NCBI GenBank assembly: GCA_040388665.1
Contig: JAZKBL010000066.1
Span: forward strand, 1 to 21,735
Reading direction: 5' to 3'
Source of the DNA: DAHVFY01 sp040388665
GTDB lineage: Bacteria > Chlamydiota > Chlamydiia > Chlamydiales > Rhabdochlamydiaceae
Length of the DNA: 21,735 nt
Translations under genes and position numbers: made by a program
The notes under the pieces: model-generated
The model's input: only the letters and a program-made list of their open reading frames with translations
Database searches by the model: none
What the model was told of the DNA's origin: nothing
Shown: positions 14,716 to 21,735 of the stretch, one piece after another
How positions within the stretch are numbered: position 1 is the first letter of the stretch
How the letters are laid out: each line of letters begins with the position of its first letter

Positions 14716-17367
14716 TTAAATTGGATGAGAACGGGTACGTAAGATTTCTTTCTTTAACCGCTTAAGGAAATAACTTACTCGATCATGTTCTTCGGTGCAA
14801 TGATAAAAAAGGGCTAATTGTCTATAGAGAGCTACTTTTTCCCAGAAGAGAAGTTTCTTTATGTTGATTTTTTCTTTTAAAAAATGACTTAAAAGAGCAC
14901 TTGTTGGAGGGTACGCGCTGTCATAGGCTGATGCAAAGTGAGCATTGCCTATTTCTGCACCTTCTGTAGCAAATAGCCAGCAGCCGAAGAGAAAGTAAAG
15001 AGGGGATCTTTCATTCAGCCTTTCTTCAAGAGGGTAAGTTTCAAGAAGTGAGCCTGCTTCCTCCCATTTGTTTTCTAGAAGTAGAGCCCAGATGTGACAT
15101 TGATCAACTCTAGGTGAAGAAGGAAGTTTCTTAAGAAGAGGGAGGACGAGATCTGCTTTTTGTTCATCAAGGGCATAGCGTACGGCATGAAGGAAGTTTC
15201 GATCTTCTACAAGATTTAATTTTTCTAGAGCTTTTTTTAAAGGCACCTCGTGACATAAAAGCGCTGGATGCACTTCGGGGTAGTCTTTTAAGAGGTCGAA
15301 ACAGCCAAGCTCTAAAAGCGCAAAGAGGACATTTGATCGATCCTTTTCAAGAAGCTCAAGGAGGATAAGCGGTTTTGCGAGCCAAAAGCCAAGTGCCGTT
15401 GCTGTAGATTCTTTTGTAGATTCTAGGAAAGGTAGCGGCTCGAGATGTTTTGTTAAACTAGTCAATAAACGTTCATGGTCAGGATTTGCGAAAATGGAGG
15501 GGAGATGGCGAATGGCAAGAAGAGCAAAATGGTAAGCTGCAATCCTGTCATAAAAGGAGCTCTCATGCATGCGAAACACAATATGCTCGACAACAACCGG
15601 AAGTAACGGGTGCATCGGATATTTGCGCAAAGCGAGCTCAAGACATTTGATCTCCTCTTCCGTGTCACCCTCTTTTTTATAGACAAGAGACTTGCCGAGG
15701 TATTCTAAAGGAGCGCCGGGTGTCGCGTGCAATTGGCTGAATTCTTCAAGAGCTGCTGTGTGGAGATGTTTTTTTCTAGAGGAGTGCTCAGCTTCTTCCA
15801 GCAGTGTAATCCCTGCTCTAAAAAGGGCTTCACGCCCCTCAGCCCTACCTGGAAAGGAGTAGCCGATGCGTCGATATTCAGCAAGAGCTTTTGAATATTC
15901 GCGGCTTGCTAAAAATGCATCGGGAATAGCAAGGCAGCTGACCATTAAGTTTTGGCTTCCAACGAAAACTTTTAAACCTTCTAATTCAAAATCCCCATCG
16001 CGCAAGAGCATGCCTACATGCGTACCGCCAACAGGAATGTGGCTTAAGTAATCTAAAATAAGAGCGCCATCAAGAAAGAAACGCACATGGTTATCTGTTT
16101 TTTCTACCTGAATCAAATGCCATACCTCTTTAGAAAGAGAAACATCTGGGATATGCATCACTTCGACATTTGCTCTAAAGAGTTTGACAGAAGAGTTAAG
16201 CCAAAGACAGTAACCATCTTCAAGCCCTTTTCTTACGGAATTTTCAGGAATATTAAAAAGAAGACCGATGCCGCTTGTTTCCATCTCAAGCTTCACTAAA
16301 GCCTGCATTTTGAAATTTCCGGAAAATGACTTTTTTGAAATCATGAGACTTACCCATTCCATCACATCAGTTGTCCGTGTGATTGCAATGTGTTTTGCCA
16401 AAAGAATATTTTCCTGAAATTCCCAGTCTGACTTTTCATGGATGTTAAGCTCAGAGGCGAGCATCCATTCAGGGCTACCTTCATGATAGTTTTGAACTTC
16501 TGCTAAAATTCCTTGGACGCTTTGATAACGGAGCTCTTTTTTGTCTGAAAGACACTTTTTTACGATGTCGGAGAGTCTTGGAGGAATATCGCGGTAAGGC
16601 GCAGCTTCAATAGGGTCAATTAATCGTTCATGCTTCATCACTTTGCGAAAGTGCTCAAGAGTTGTTCTTTGAAAAGGCATACGCAATGTGAGAAGCTGAT
16701 AGAGAATAACGCCTAATGCATAGATATCAAGTTGTATTGAAGGAAGCTCTCCCATTGCGCGTTCAGGTGGAATATAGGTGATCGTCCCTGCAATCTTTCC
16801 AGGATGTGTTAGATCTTTAAAAAGAGCATCATCAAACTCTTCCTCCGGAGCAGTTTCGGGTCGATCAATAAAGTCGGCAAGCCCCCAGTCAAGAATGAGA
16901 ACTTCTCCATACTTTCCGATGATGATGTTTTCAGGTTTTAGATCTCGATGGATGATTCCCTTAGAATGCGTGTAGGCAACTGCTTGGCAGACATTGAGAA
17001 AGATTCTAATAAGAGCCGGGATCGATCCACCGATGGGATGAAGCGCCTGTCCAAGCTTTTCCTGATCCCTTGTTATGCGCAGAATTTGTTTGAGAGTTTC
17101 GCCTTCCACATAGGGCATTGTGTAGTAGCTTTTATCCCCATGTTCGTGGATGGCATAGATAGGAATGATTGAGGGGTGAGCTAGCTGCGCTGCAATTTTA
17201 GCTTCTCGCAAAAAACGTTCCTGGATTGTTTTGCTTTTGGCAAGCTCTGATCTGATTTGTTTGAGCGCGACAACCCTTCTACAAATGGGATCTCTGGCTA
17301 AGAATACCTTGCCCATCCCGCCTTCGCCTAAGCTGCGTACAATCTGATAATTGCCAATTTTTTCCAT
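14716..17367 (-). CDS. pknD: PknD-like serine/threonine protein kinase
   Basis: Eukaryotic-type (Hanks) Ser/Thr kinase of 883 residues. Catalytic domain (about 7-290): glycine loop GEGGMGKVFLARD (14-26), ATP-binding K36, helix-C E55, catalytic loop HRDLKPEN (140-147; D142, N147), metal-binding loop D160-W-G (DWG rather than DFG, common in bacterial kinases), then GTITYIPPERAMG. All key residues are present, so it should be active. Behind it, about 330-480, is a strand-rich region resembling a LamG/concanavalin-like fold (FSGNFKMQALVKLEM, HVRFFLDGALI, VGGTHVGMLLRDGDFELEGL), followed by a long TPR-like helical array to the C-terminus. This is the architecture of chlamydial PknD, which is reported to phosphorylate a type III secretion component in C. 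pneumoniae. First gene of the pknD-unknown-valS cluster. No clear ribosome-binding site precedes the ATG at 17367. Confidence 0.95.
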   Translation of the reverse strand: MEKIGNYQIVRSLGEGGMGKVFLARDPICRRVVALKQIRSELAKSKTIQERFLREAKIAAQLAHPSIIPIYAIHEHGDKSYYTMPYVEGETLKQILRITRDQEKLGQALHPIGGSIPALIRIFLNVCQAVAYTHSKGIIHRDLKPENIIIGKYGEVLILDWGLADFIDRPETAPEEEFDDALFKDLTHPGKIAGTITYIPPERAMGELPSIQLDIYALGVILYQLLTLRMPFQRTTLEHFRKVMKHERLIDPIEAAPYRDIPPRLSDIVKKCLSDKKELRYQSVQGILAEVQNYHEGSPEWMLASELNIHEKSDWEFQENILLAKHIAITRTTDVMEWVSLMISKKSFSGNFKMQALVKLEMETSGIGLLFNIPENSVRKGLEDGYCLWLNSSVKLFRANVEVMHIPDVSLSKEVWHLIQVEKTDNHVRFFLDGALILDYLSHIPVGGTHVGMLLRDGDFELEGLKVFVGSQNLMVSCLAIPDAFLASREYSKALAEYRRIGYSFPGRAEGREALFRAGITLLEEAEHSSRKKHLHTAALEEFSQLHATPGAPLEYLGKSLVYKKEGDTEEEIKCLELALRKYPMHPLLPVVVEHIVFRMHESSFYDRIAAYHFALLAIRHLPSIFANPDHERLLTSLTKHLEPLPFLESTKESTATALGFWLAKPLILLELLEKDRSNVLFALLELGCFDLLKDYPEVHPALLCHEVPLKKALEKLNLVEDRNFLHAVRYALDEQKADLVLPLLKKLPSSPRVDQCHIWALLLENKWEEAGSLLETYPLEERLNERSPLYFLFGCWLFATEGAEIGNAHFASAYDSAYPPTSALLSHFLKEKINIKKLLFWEKVALYRQLALFYHCTEEHDRVSYFLKRLKKEILRTRSHPI

Positions 17368-17439
17368 AGAATGTCGATCAAATTACCAGAGAGGCGATAT
17401 ATACACAAAGAAAATTAAGAATAATTTTTTTGACGCGGT

Positions 17440-17465
17440 AAAGGCAAGGAATGACCCCTGCCTTT
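17440..17465. terminator. Hairpin downstream of the F-box gene
   Basis: AAAGGCA (17440-17446) pairs with TGCCTTT (17459-17465), with further G-C pairs inside. It lies just after the F-box gene stop on the minus strand and before the pknD promoter region. An A-rich stretch follows only after a short interval, so it is a weak terminator candidate. Confidence 0.4.
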
Positions 17466-17481
17466 GTCAGAATGTTAAATA

Positions 17482-18381
17482 TTAATTGTAACGTAAGTTT
17501 TCTGCTATGGCTTCAAAAGCCGGGCGCTTGCTATTCCAAGGTAATGATCCTTGATTTACATAAGTCCCTTTAGGATATTCTTTGGTTACGACTCCATTTT
17601 GTTCTGCATTTACTAGATATGTTCTAGCAAAAATATTTGGATATAGTTTAATACGATTATCGCCAAGCTTTAAATAGATCATTTGGCAGTGTGTATATCT
17701 AAATAATTGAGGGACATTTTCAAGATGGTGTCCTCGTAGATCAATCTCAACTCTTTCACGTAAATGTAAGATTTGTGGGGGAACCATTGTCAACTTAAGA
17801 GGAGTGTTAGAAGGAACGTCTAATGTATACAAGGGTGCATTCCCTGTACGCTTGTGAAACGGATGTGTTGGCTCTTGAGCAATTTTTTCAAACCAGTTAT
17901 CAACGCTTTCAAATGTAAAGCCATTTTCTAACTGGTGATGATAGTAGTTAGGTATAGTGAGTATATAGAAAATCAAAAGGTTTTCGCTTAATTCATTACA
18001 GAATTTTGTAAAATCCGTATAAATGTCTTCATCAGGCAATAAAGAAGCCCCAACGAATAATCGAGCATCTCTAAGAGCTTTTTTAAAAAAAGCTTCCGGA
18101 GTTTCGTTATTCGAAATTTTACTAAAAAAGCTAGCGGGGATGCGAAAACGTGAGGATAATGCTTCGATAACGAACTCATGGGCTGTATAGGGGTCAAATA
18201 CCGCATTAAAAAAGACTTTTGAAATAGATGCCAAGCTGAGACGATCTTCCACAGTTAAATAAGATGCTATGTGGCAGATTATTTCAGTTGGAAGCTCTTT
18301 TAAGTTAATATTTTCTGCTTCGATTTCCTCAAAAATAATAATGTTTTGTGAATTATTTATTGCATTAATTCCGTTACTCAT
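17482..18381 (-). CDS. F-box domain protein, candidate host-directed effector
   Basis: 299 residues. An F-box is visible at about 28-62: LKELPTEIICHIASYLTVED, then RLSLASISKVFFNAVF, with the LP-E-I--HI--YL core that binds Skp1 in eukaryotic SCF ubiquitin ligases. After a helical middle region, about residues 200-250 show leucine-rich-repeat-like spacing (LHLRERVEIDLRGHHLENVPQLF, then MIYLKLGDNRIKLYP), a possible substrate-binding part. Bacteria have no SCF system, so such proteins are thought to act inside the eukaryotic host; amoeba-associated chlamydiae carry many of them. No Sec signal is seen, which fits type III export. GGAG precedes the ATG at 18381, and the upstream 90 bases are very AT-rich. 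Confidence 0.85.
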   Translation of the reverse strand: MSNGINAINNSQNIIIFEEIEAENINLKELPTEIICHIASYLTVEDRLSLASISKVFFNAVFDPYTAHEFVIEALSSRFRIPASFFSKISNNETPEAFFKKALRDARLFVGASLLPDEDIYTDFTKFCNELSENLLIFYILTIPNYYHHQLENGFTFESVDNWFEKIAQEPTHPFHKRTGNAPLYTLDVPSNTPLKLTMVPPQILHLRERVEIDLRGHHLENVPQLFRYTHCQMIYLKLGDNRIKLYPNIFARTYLVNAEQNGVVTKEYPKGTYVNQGSLPWNSKRPAFEAIAENLRYN

Positions 18382-18571
18382 AAAATCTCCTTTTATTATG
18401 ATTTTTTTATTAAATTAGTATAATTTTAATTTAAATTGTTATTATTATCAACTAATAAATATAATGTCAAAAGTTGTTGATAATGAAGGAGATGACGCAA
18501 TAGAAAGATGTATTTATGTGCTAAGCTGTTTACGATCAATAACAAAGGATGGTTCCGAAGACGTTTGGAGT

Positions 18572-18637
18572 GCGGTGACTCGTCACCGCTTTTGTTGGCA
18601 TCGACTTGGCGATGCCGAGCAAGACGACAAAGTCGTC
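18572..18637. repeat. Three consecutive GC-rich perfect hairpins
   Basis: Hairpin 1: GCGGTGAC (18572-18579) with GTCACCGC (18582-18589). Hairpin 2: GGCATCG (18597-18603) with CGATGCC (18610-18616), six-base loop. Hairpin 3: GACGAC (18623-18628) with GTCGTC (18632-18637), three-base loop. All three stems are perfect and lie in an otherwise AT-rich intergenic region just downstream of the antitoxin gene. No U-run follows, so they are not classic terminators. The rest of the intergenic stretch 18382-18571 is AT-rich with no supported gene. Confidence 0.8.
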
Positions 18638-18657
18638 ATTGTAGCGCCTTAAATTAG

Positions 18658-18966
18658 CTAAAGGAAAATACGGTAATCAGTCTTGAAGAATTCAGCGAGC
18701 CGTTTAGCCATTTCTTTACCAATGGGGCGTTTCCCATTTTCCATTTCGCTGATATGATGCTGGCTAATACCTAAAGAATCAGCAAGTTCTTTTTGAGTAA
18801 TATCTCCTTTATGACGTGATCCTCGGAGCATCTGGCCACCTTCAGAATGCTTAGCGATGTCTTTTTTTGCAGCCTCACGCCATGAAATATTTTTTTTCTT
18901 GGGAGAGATTGCTTTGATGTCATTTTTAGTGAGTCTAATACGGCGCGTTTTCGTGGGTGCCGACAT
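18658..18966 (-). CDS. XRE-family helix-turn-helix antitoxin
   Basis: 102 residues. The C-terminal half is a Cro/C1-type HTH (about 54-98: GDITQKELADSLGISQHHIS, then EMENGKRPIGKEMAKRLAEFF), with the recognition helix at ISQHHISEMENG. The basic N-terminal part (KTRRIRLTKNDI, KKKN) probably contacts the toxin. The ATG at 18966 lies inside the toxin gene's last codons (32-bp overlap), so the two are translationally coupled, toxin first as in HigBA-type pairs. Antitoxins of this type neutralise the toxin and repress the operon through an operator; the dyad at 19282-19300 is a good candidate. Confidence 0.85.
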   Translation of the reverse strand: MSAPTKTRRIRLTKNDIKAISPKKKNISWREAAKKDIAKHSEGGQMLRGSRHKGDITQKELADSLGISQHHISEMENGKRPIGKEMAKRLAEFFKTDYRIFL

Positions 18967-19252
18967 AGTATACCTCTATAATTTTGTTTTCCTTACTTAC
19001 AATTCTCCAACATACCACAAACGTAGGTTTTCCTTTTTTTATGTGGCAGTGATACGCGTTCGATGGAATATTGCGTCCGCTTTTCAGTTGGCTAAAATTT
19101 TTCCAATCTTTTCGGATTGGACCTAATATTTCTATTTCTTTAAGCAGCAAGTCAAATTGCGATCTCACATTAGCGGGAAGCTTGCCTCTCTCTTTATCGG
19201 CTTTATGCGTGAGCGTTGCCGACCATCGAGTTGGTTTTGCGTTATCGGGCAT
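18935..19252 (-). CDS. RelE/ParE-superfamily toxin
   Basis: 105 residues from the ATG at 19252. The fold signature is present: helices at the N-terminus (THKADKERGKLPANVRSQFD, LLLKEIEILGP), then W-x-N-F-S-Q-L and the strand core AYHCHIKKGKPTFVVCWRI, IIEVYYVGTHENAPY, the typical ending of RelE-like cytotoxic proteins. It is probably a ribosome-dependent mRNase inhibited by the XRE protein encoded next. An upstream in-frame TTG at 19309 would add 19 residues, but it lies on the promoter's -35 box and its codons cover the operator dyad, so the ATG is preferred even though no good ribosome-binding site is seen. Confidence 0.85.
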   Translation of the reverse strand: MPDNAKPTRWSATLTHKADKERGKLPANVRSQFDLLLKEIEILGPIRKDWKNFSQLKSGRNIPSNAYHCHIKKGKPTFVVCWRIVSKENKIIEVYYVGTHENAPY

Positions 19253-19279
19253 CGTTTGTTCGCTGTTTTGTAAAAATTG

Positions 19280-19308
19280 ATAATACCATTTGTTGGTATT
19301 TAAGCGCA
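19280..19308 (-). promoter_or_regulatory. Toxin-antitoxin promoter with operator dyad
   Basis: On the minus strand, TTGCGC (19303-19308 region) and TATTAT (19280-19285) are about 17-18 bp apart. Between and over them lies a perfect dyad, AATACCA (19282-19288) and TGGTATT (19294-19300), spaced by five bases. A repressor bound here would block the promoter; the XRE antitoxin is the likely binder. Confidence 0.6.
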
Positions 19309-19317
19309 ATGGGTTAT

Positions 19318-19340
19318 GCTTTAATTTTAAAAATTAAAGC
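19318..19340. repeat. Perfect 23-base AT-rich palindrome over the porin stop codon
   Basis: GCTTTAATTTT (19318-19328) and AAAATTAAAGC (19330-19340) flank one base. The stop codon of the porin gene (19327-19329) is at the centre. It may form a hairpin at the 3' end of the porin mRNA; no U-run follows. Confidence 0.6.
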
Positions 19341-20523
19341 AGGCGGAGATGGTCAAGCCTTGAAGGCCTAGGTTGCCGTCTCGTGCAATCTCTGTGACGT
19401 CGTTGTTGATGCCAAATGTTAAGTTTGAGGGAAGAGACGGTGTTGCTCTTAAGAGCCTGCTGTCTCGCGAGACAGCGAAGGCGACAAGCTGGTTTTGTTC
19501 AAACCACTCAGAAAGCTCATATCCGGCTTGTAGTGTGAAATGATACTTGCCGTTAGAAAGACCTGTTTCAAAAAAGAGTCCTAAAAACGCTTCGATGTTA
19601 GCGCGTACTCGGTCGAGATTTTTAGAATACTTTTGTTTGTAGGGAGTGATGAAGGGAAGAGTCTCGGGTACCTGACTGATGTTAAGTTTTCCGGCGTAAA
19701 AGGTTTCATCAACGTCAAAGTGTCCGTAGAGTAGTGCTGCAGAGATTTTAGAGCCGATGCCGAAATGATCAGAAAAATGCCACAAGAGATCTGCACCCGA
19801 GCGAACGCCAATGCCTTCAAAATCGTTACTTGCCTTGAACATGGTTTTAGAAGCTGCATATTGAACAACACCTGTTGGTAGAGTCGCAACGGCCCATGTG
19901 CCCACGTATTTTGCTTTGTAGTCGATGTCGATCCAGACACCCCGCAAGCCCACATGAGGACGAAGGGCTATTTTACTGCTAATGAAGTAATTTCTTCCGA
20001 TTTCTAGGTCAAGCGTATTGTAATTGAGATTCCAATTGCCTGAAATCCTTGGGGATGTAGGTCCAAGAATAGGAGACCATGAGGGGATGTAGTTTGTGAT
20101 AAAAGAGTTTTTAGTGCCTTTTTCGATCTTTGCTTTATCGTAAAAAAACGTCCAGTTCGTATAAAGATCCCACTGATCATACTCTCCAAAAAGCCATCCA
20201 AAACCTAAACGAAATCCCGGTCTCCACTCCGCGCTGAAATCCATTTCTTTTGTGTTAAAAGAAGTAAATGTTTCATTGATGCTGCTTCTTGTAGCAATTT
20301 CTAAGCCGTCAATGCCAGCTTTCCAGTAAAGAAAATCAGCTGTAACAAATGGCCCATCTGACTTGATATGCGCAGGATTTTTTCCGCCAACAGTTTTATG
20401 AACGTTTTTTTCTGTAATTGCCATGACAGCTGTGCGCGTAGTGTATGTGTTATCCTCTTCTTCAGCGACTAAAAATGGAGAAGCAAGCGTTAAAATAACA
20501 GGAAGAAATTGTTTTGTTGTCAT
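19327..20523 (-). CDS. MOMP-like outer membrane beta-barrel porin (Legionella/Simkania type)
   Basis: 398 residues with a Sec signal peptide (1 to about 20; MTTKQFLPVILTLASPFLVA, then EEED). The mature protein is a beta-barrel: DGPFVTADFLYWKAGIDGLE, WRPGFRLGFGWLFGEYDQWD, LYTNWTFF, NWNLNYNTLDLEIGRNYF, LRPHVGLRG, GIGVRSGADLLWHFSDHFGI and a last strand ending in Phe, the signal for the BAM machinery. The opening (YWKA near the start of the mature part) and overall pattern match the Legionella-type major outer membrane protein family, which Simkania carries in many copies, rather than the Cys-rich OmpA of Chlamydiaceae; the mature barrel has very few Cys. It is likely a general porin. AAGGA precedes the ATG, and a good promoter lies at 20548-20575. 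Confidence 0.9.
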   Translation of the reverse strand: MTTKQFLPVILTLASPFLVAEEEDNTYTTRTAVMAITEKNVHKTVGGKNPAHIKSDGPFVTADFLYWKAGIDGLEIATRSSINETFTSFNTKEMDFSAEWRPGFRLGFGWLFGEYDQWDLYTNWTFFYDKAKIEKGTKNSFITNYIPSWSPILGPTSPRISGNWNLNYNTLDLEIGRNYFISSKIALRPHVGLRGVWIDIDYKAKYVGTWAVATLPTGVVQYAASKTMFKASNDFEGIGVRSGADLLWHFSDHFGIGSKISAALLYGHFDVDETFYAGKLNISQVPETLPFITPYKQKYSKNLDRVRANIEAFLGLFFETGLSNGKYHFTLQAGYELSEWFEQNQLVAFAVSRDSRLLRATPSLPSNLTFGINNDVTEIARDGNLGLQGLTISACFNF

Positions 20524-20547
20524 GGCAAAATCCTTGGTAAGAGGTTT

Positions 20548-20575
20548 AATATAAGTTTCTTTGAAATTTTCTCAA
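20548..20575 (-). promoter_or_regulatory. Sigma-66/70-type promoter of the porin gene
   Basis: On the minus strand TTGAGA (20570-20575; five of six consensus bases) and TATATT (20548-20553) are separated by 16 bp. Transcription would start about 18 bases before the ATG, leaving room for the AAGGA site. The -35 overlaps a small dyad, CTTTGA/TCAAAG (20559-20577). Confidence 0.65.
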
Positions 20576-20627
20576 AGTGTTTTTTTCTCTTTTGTGGTAT
20601 GTTCACACATCTGAAGGAGTGCATATC

Positions 20628-21623
20628 ATGAAGAGAATACTTACAGGTGATAGACCAACGGGGCCTTTGCATCTTGGACATTACGTCGGTTCATTAAAAA
20701 ATCGTGTAGAGCTGCAAGAAAGTTGTGAACAATTTGTGATGATTGCCGATACTCAAGCGCTGACTGATAATGCGGAACGTCCTGAATTTGTCCGAGAAAA
20801 TGTCCTGCAAGTAGCTCTTGATTATTTAGCAGTAGGTATTGATCCAGCAAAAACTGTGATCTTCATCCAATCGCTTATCCCTGAGCTTCCCGAGCTTACT
20901 CTTTACTATCTCAATCTTGTCACATGGAATCGTCTGAAACATAATCCGACAGTCAAGCAAGAGATCGTACAAAAAGGGTATGGAGAAAGTGTTCCTGCAG
21001 GCTTTATGGTTTATCCTGTAAGTCAAGCAGCAGATATCACTGCTTTTAAAGCAGACCTTGTGCCTGTTGGAGAAGATCAGCTTCCGATGATTGAGCAAAC
21101 GAACGAAATCGTGCGCCATTTCAATAGAATTTATAAAACAGACGTTCTTATAGAAGCTGCAGCGCTAATTCCTAAATGCGCGCGCCTTCCAGGAACCGAT
21201 GGAAAAGCAAAGATGAGTAAATCTTTAGGCAATTGCATCTATCTCTCTGACAGTGCAGATATTGTCGCAAAAAAGGTGAAGGGGATGTATACGGATCCGG
21301 GACATTTGCGCGTTGAAGATCCAGGAAAAATAGAGGGCAATCCTGTTTTCACTTATCTTGATGCTTTTGACAAAGACATAGACGGTGTTCAAGCTCTTAA
21401 AGACCATTACATGTGCGGCGGCCTTGGCGATTCTGTCGTTAAAAAACGCCTTTTAGAGATTCTTCAAGCATTTCTTGAGCCGATCCGCACACGCCGTGAA
21501 GCTTACGCTAAAGATCCAGCACAAGTAATGGACATTTTAAAGCTCGGTACCGAACGCGCCGTTAAAGTCGCAGCTCTTACCCTCAAAGAAGTTAAAGCCG
21601 CTATGCACCTTAATTATTTTTAA
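20628..21623 (+). CDS. trpS: Tryptophanyl-tRNA synthetase
   Basis: Class I aminoacyl-tRNA synthetase charging tRNA-Trp. 331 residues from the ATG at 20628, which follows GAAGGAG (20613-20619) by eight bases and opens with the family's MKRILTGDRPTGPLHLGHYV. A GTG further upstream (20577) would add 17 residues unlike the family and is rejected. Motifs: HLGH at 15-18 (HIGH), QFVMIADTQALTDN, MVYPVSQAADITAF, VPVGEDQLPMIEQTNEIVRHFN, and KMSKS at 195-199. The length is normal for bacterial TrpRS. It is transcribed away from the porin gene and stands alone. Confidence 0.97.
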   Translation: MKRILTGDRPTGPLHLGHYVGSLKNRVELQESCEQFVMIADTQALTDNAERPEFVRENVLQVALDYLAVGIDPAKTVIFIQSLIPELPELTLYYLNLVTWNRLKHNPTVKQEIVQKGYGESVPAGFMVYPVSQAADITAFKADLVPVGEDQLPMIEQTNEIVRHFNRIYKTDVLIEAAALIPKCARLPGTDGKAKMSKSLGNCIYLSDSADIVAKKVKGMYTDPGHLRVEDPGKIEGNPVFTYLDAFDKDIDGVQALKDHYMCGGLGDSVVKKRLLEILQAFLEPIRTRREAYAKDPAQVMDILKLGTERAVKVAALTLKEVKAAMHLNYF

Positions 21624-21637
21624 TTCCTAAAGCCTGT

Positions 21638-21661
21638 ACTATGAAGAGTTGTAGTTTTTTT
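21638..21661 (+). terminator. Possible weak terminator after trpS
   Basis: ACTATG can pair with TTGTAGT (two G-U pairs), followed by a run of seven T. It lies 15 bases after the trpS stop. Confidence 0.35.
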
Positions 21662-21702
21662 GTAGCACAAGCTAAAGAGGGAGCCCACAAAAAGAGAATT
21701 CG

Positions 21703-21735
21703 AAGGCCCGGAGGGCCCGCAATAGCATAGCCCGG
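21703..21735 (+). repeat. Start of another REP-like element end (cut by window edge)
   Basis: AAGGCCCGGAGGGC (21703-21716) is identical to the first 14 bases of the transposable unit's left end (1935-1948). The following GCAATAGCATAGCCCGG matches GCAATGACATAGCCCAGG there. The rest lies beyond the window. Confidence 0.75.

Noticed and set aside
18464..18652. 62-codon open frame on the plus strand
   Set aside because: It has no ribosome-binding site, and its second half is simply the three-hairpin array read as codons; kept only as a note in a finding.
20559..20577. CTTTGA/TCAAAG dyad followed by T-run as a terminator or attenuator before trpS
   Set aside because: The stem is only 6 bp and AT-rich, and it overlaps the porin -35 box; no leader peptide is seen.
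20577..20627. GTG start for trpS
   Set aside because: The ATG at 20628 has a strong GAAGGAG and matches the family's first residues.
1..21735. CRISPR array, rRNA genes or complete tRNA genes
   Set aside because: No regularly spaced repeats, no rRNA-like stretches and no complete cloverleaf were seen; only the 3' fragment at 2689-2713.

Overview
The window looks like chromosomal DNA from an environmental (amoeba- or arthropod-associated) member of the Chlamydiae, most likely close to Simkania or Rhabdochlamydia. The main reasons are a chlamydial-type PknD kinase encoded just upstream of valS (neighbours in Chlamydia trachomatis), a 398-residue Legionella/Simkania-style major outer membrane protein, a eukaryotic-like F-box protein, and a Cys-rich secreted protein with chlamydial-looking TPR and pre-toxin regions. 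Genus is an inference; there is no rRNA gene in the window.

Layout. 1-1460: SRPBCC protein, shared terminator, MerR/TipAS-type regulator with a 19-bp-spacer promoter. 1560-2720: mobile-element scar tissue, with a solo REP-like element end, a RAYT/IS200-type transposase between inverted REP-like ends (its reading frame crosses a 10-N assembly gap), a strong terminator and the 3' end of a tRNA/tmRNA-like gene. 2711-6106: Nudix hydrolase, lipoprotein, class I DAHP synthase and Na+:alanine/glycine symporter. 6201-8496 (minus): probable three-gene operon of methyltransferase, bicupin and secreted protein. 8592-11250 (plus): a secreted polymorphic toxin with an Ntox50-like C-terminus and an overlapping two-domain immunity gene. 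11257-17367 (minus): operon pknD, secreted unknown, valS. 17482-18381: F-box protein. 18572-18637: three GC-rich hairpins in a row. 18658-19308: RelE-like toxin/XRE antitoxin pair with operator-promoter. 19327-20523: MOMP-like porin with promoter. 20628-21623: trpS. The last 33 bases start another REP-like element.

The most interesting locus is 8592-11250. The toxin ends in the conserved tail of the polymorphic-toxin type 50 family, and the next gene starts at a TTG inside the toxin's last codons. That gene is a 339-bp in-frame tandem duplication. The linker between its two domains still encodes, in the toxin's frame, a decayed copy of the toxin's last 15 codons plus the stop. The sequence therefore records duplication of a [toxin tail + immunity] module followed by fusion of the two immunity genes.

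How the genes may work together: MOMP-like porin, lipoprotein, Cys-rich toxin and the small secreted proteins are envelope or export functions; PknD is encoded with a predicted exported protein; the F-box protein is a candidate host-directed effector; ValS, TrpS, DAHP synthase and the amino-acid symporter are housekeeping.
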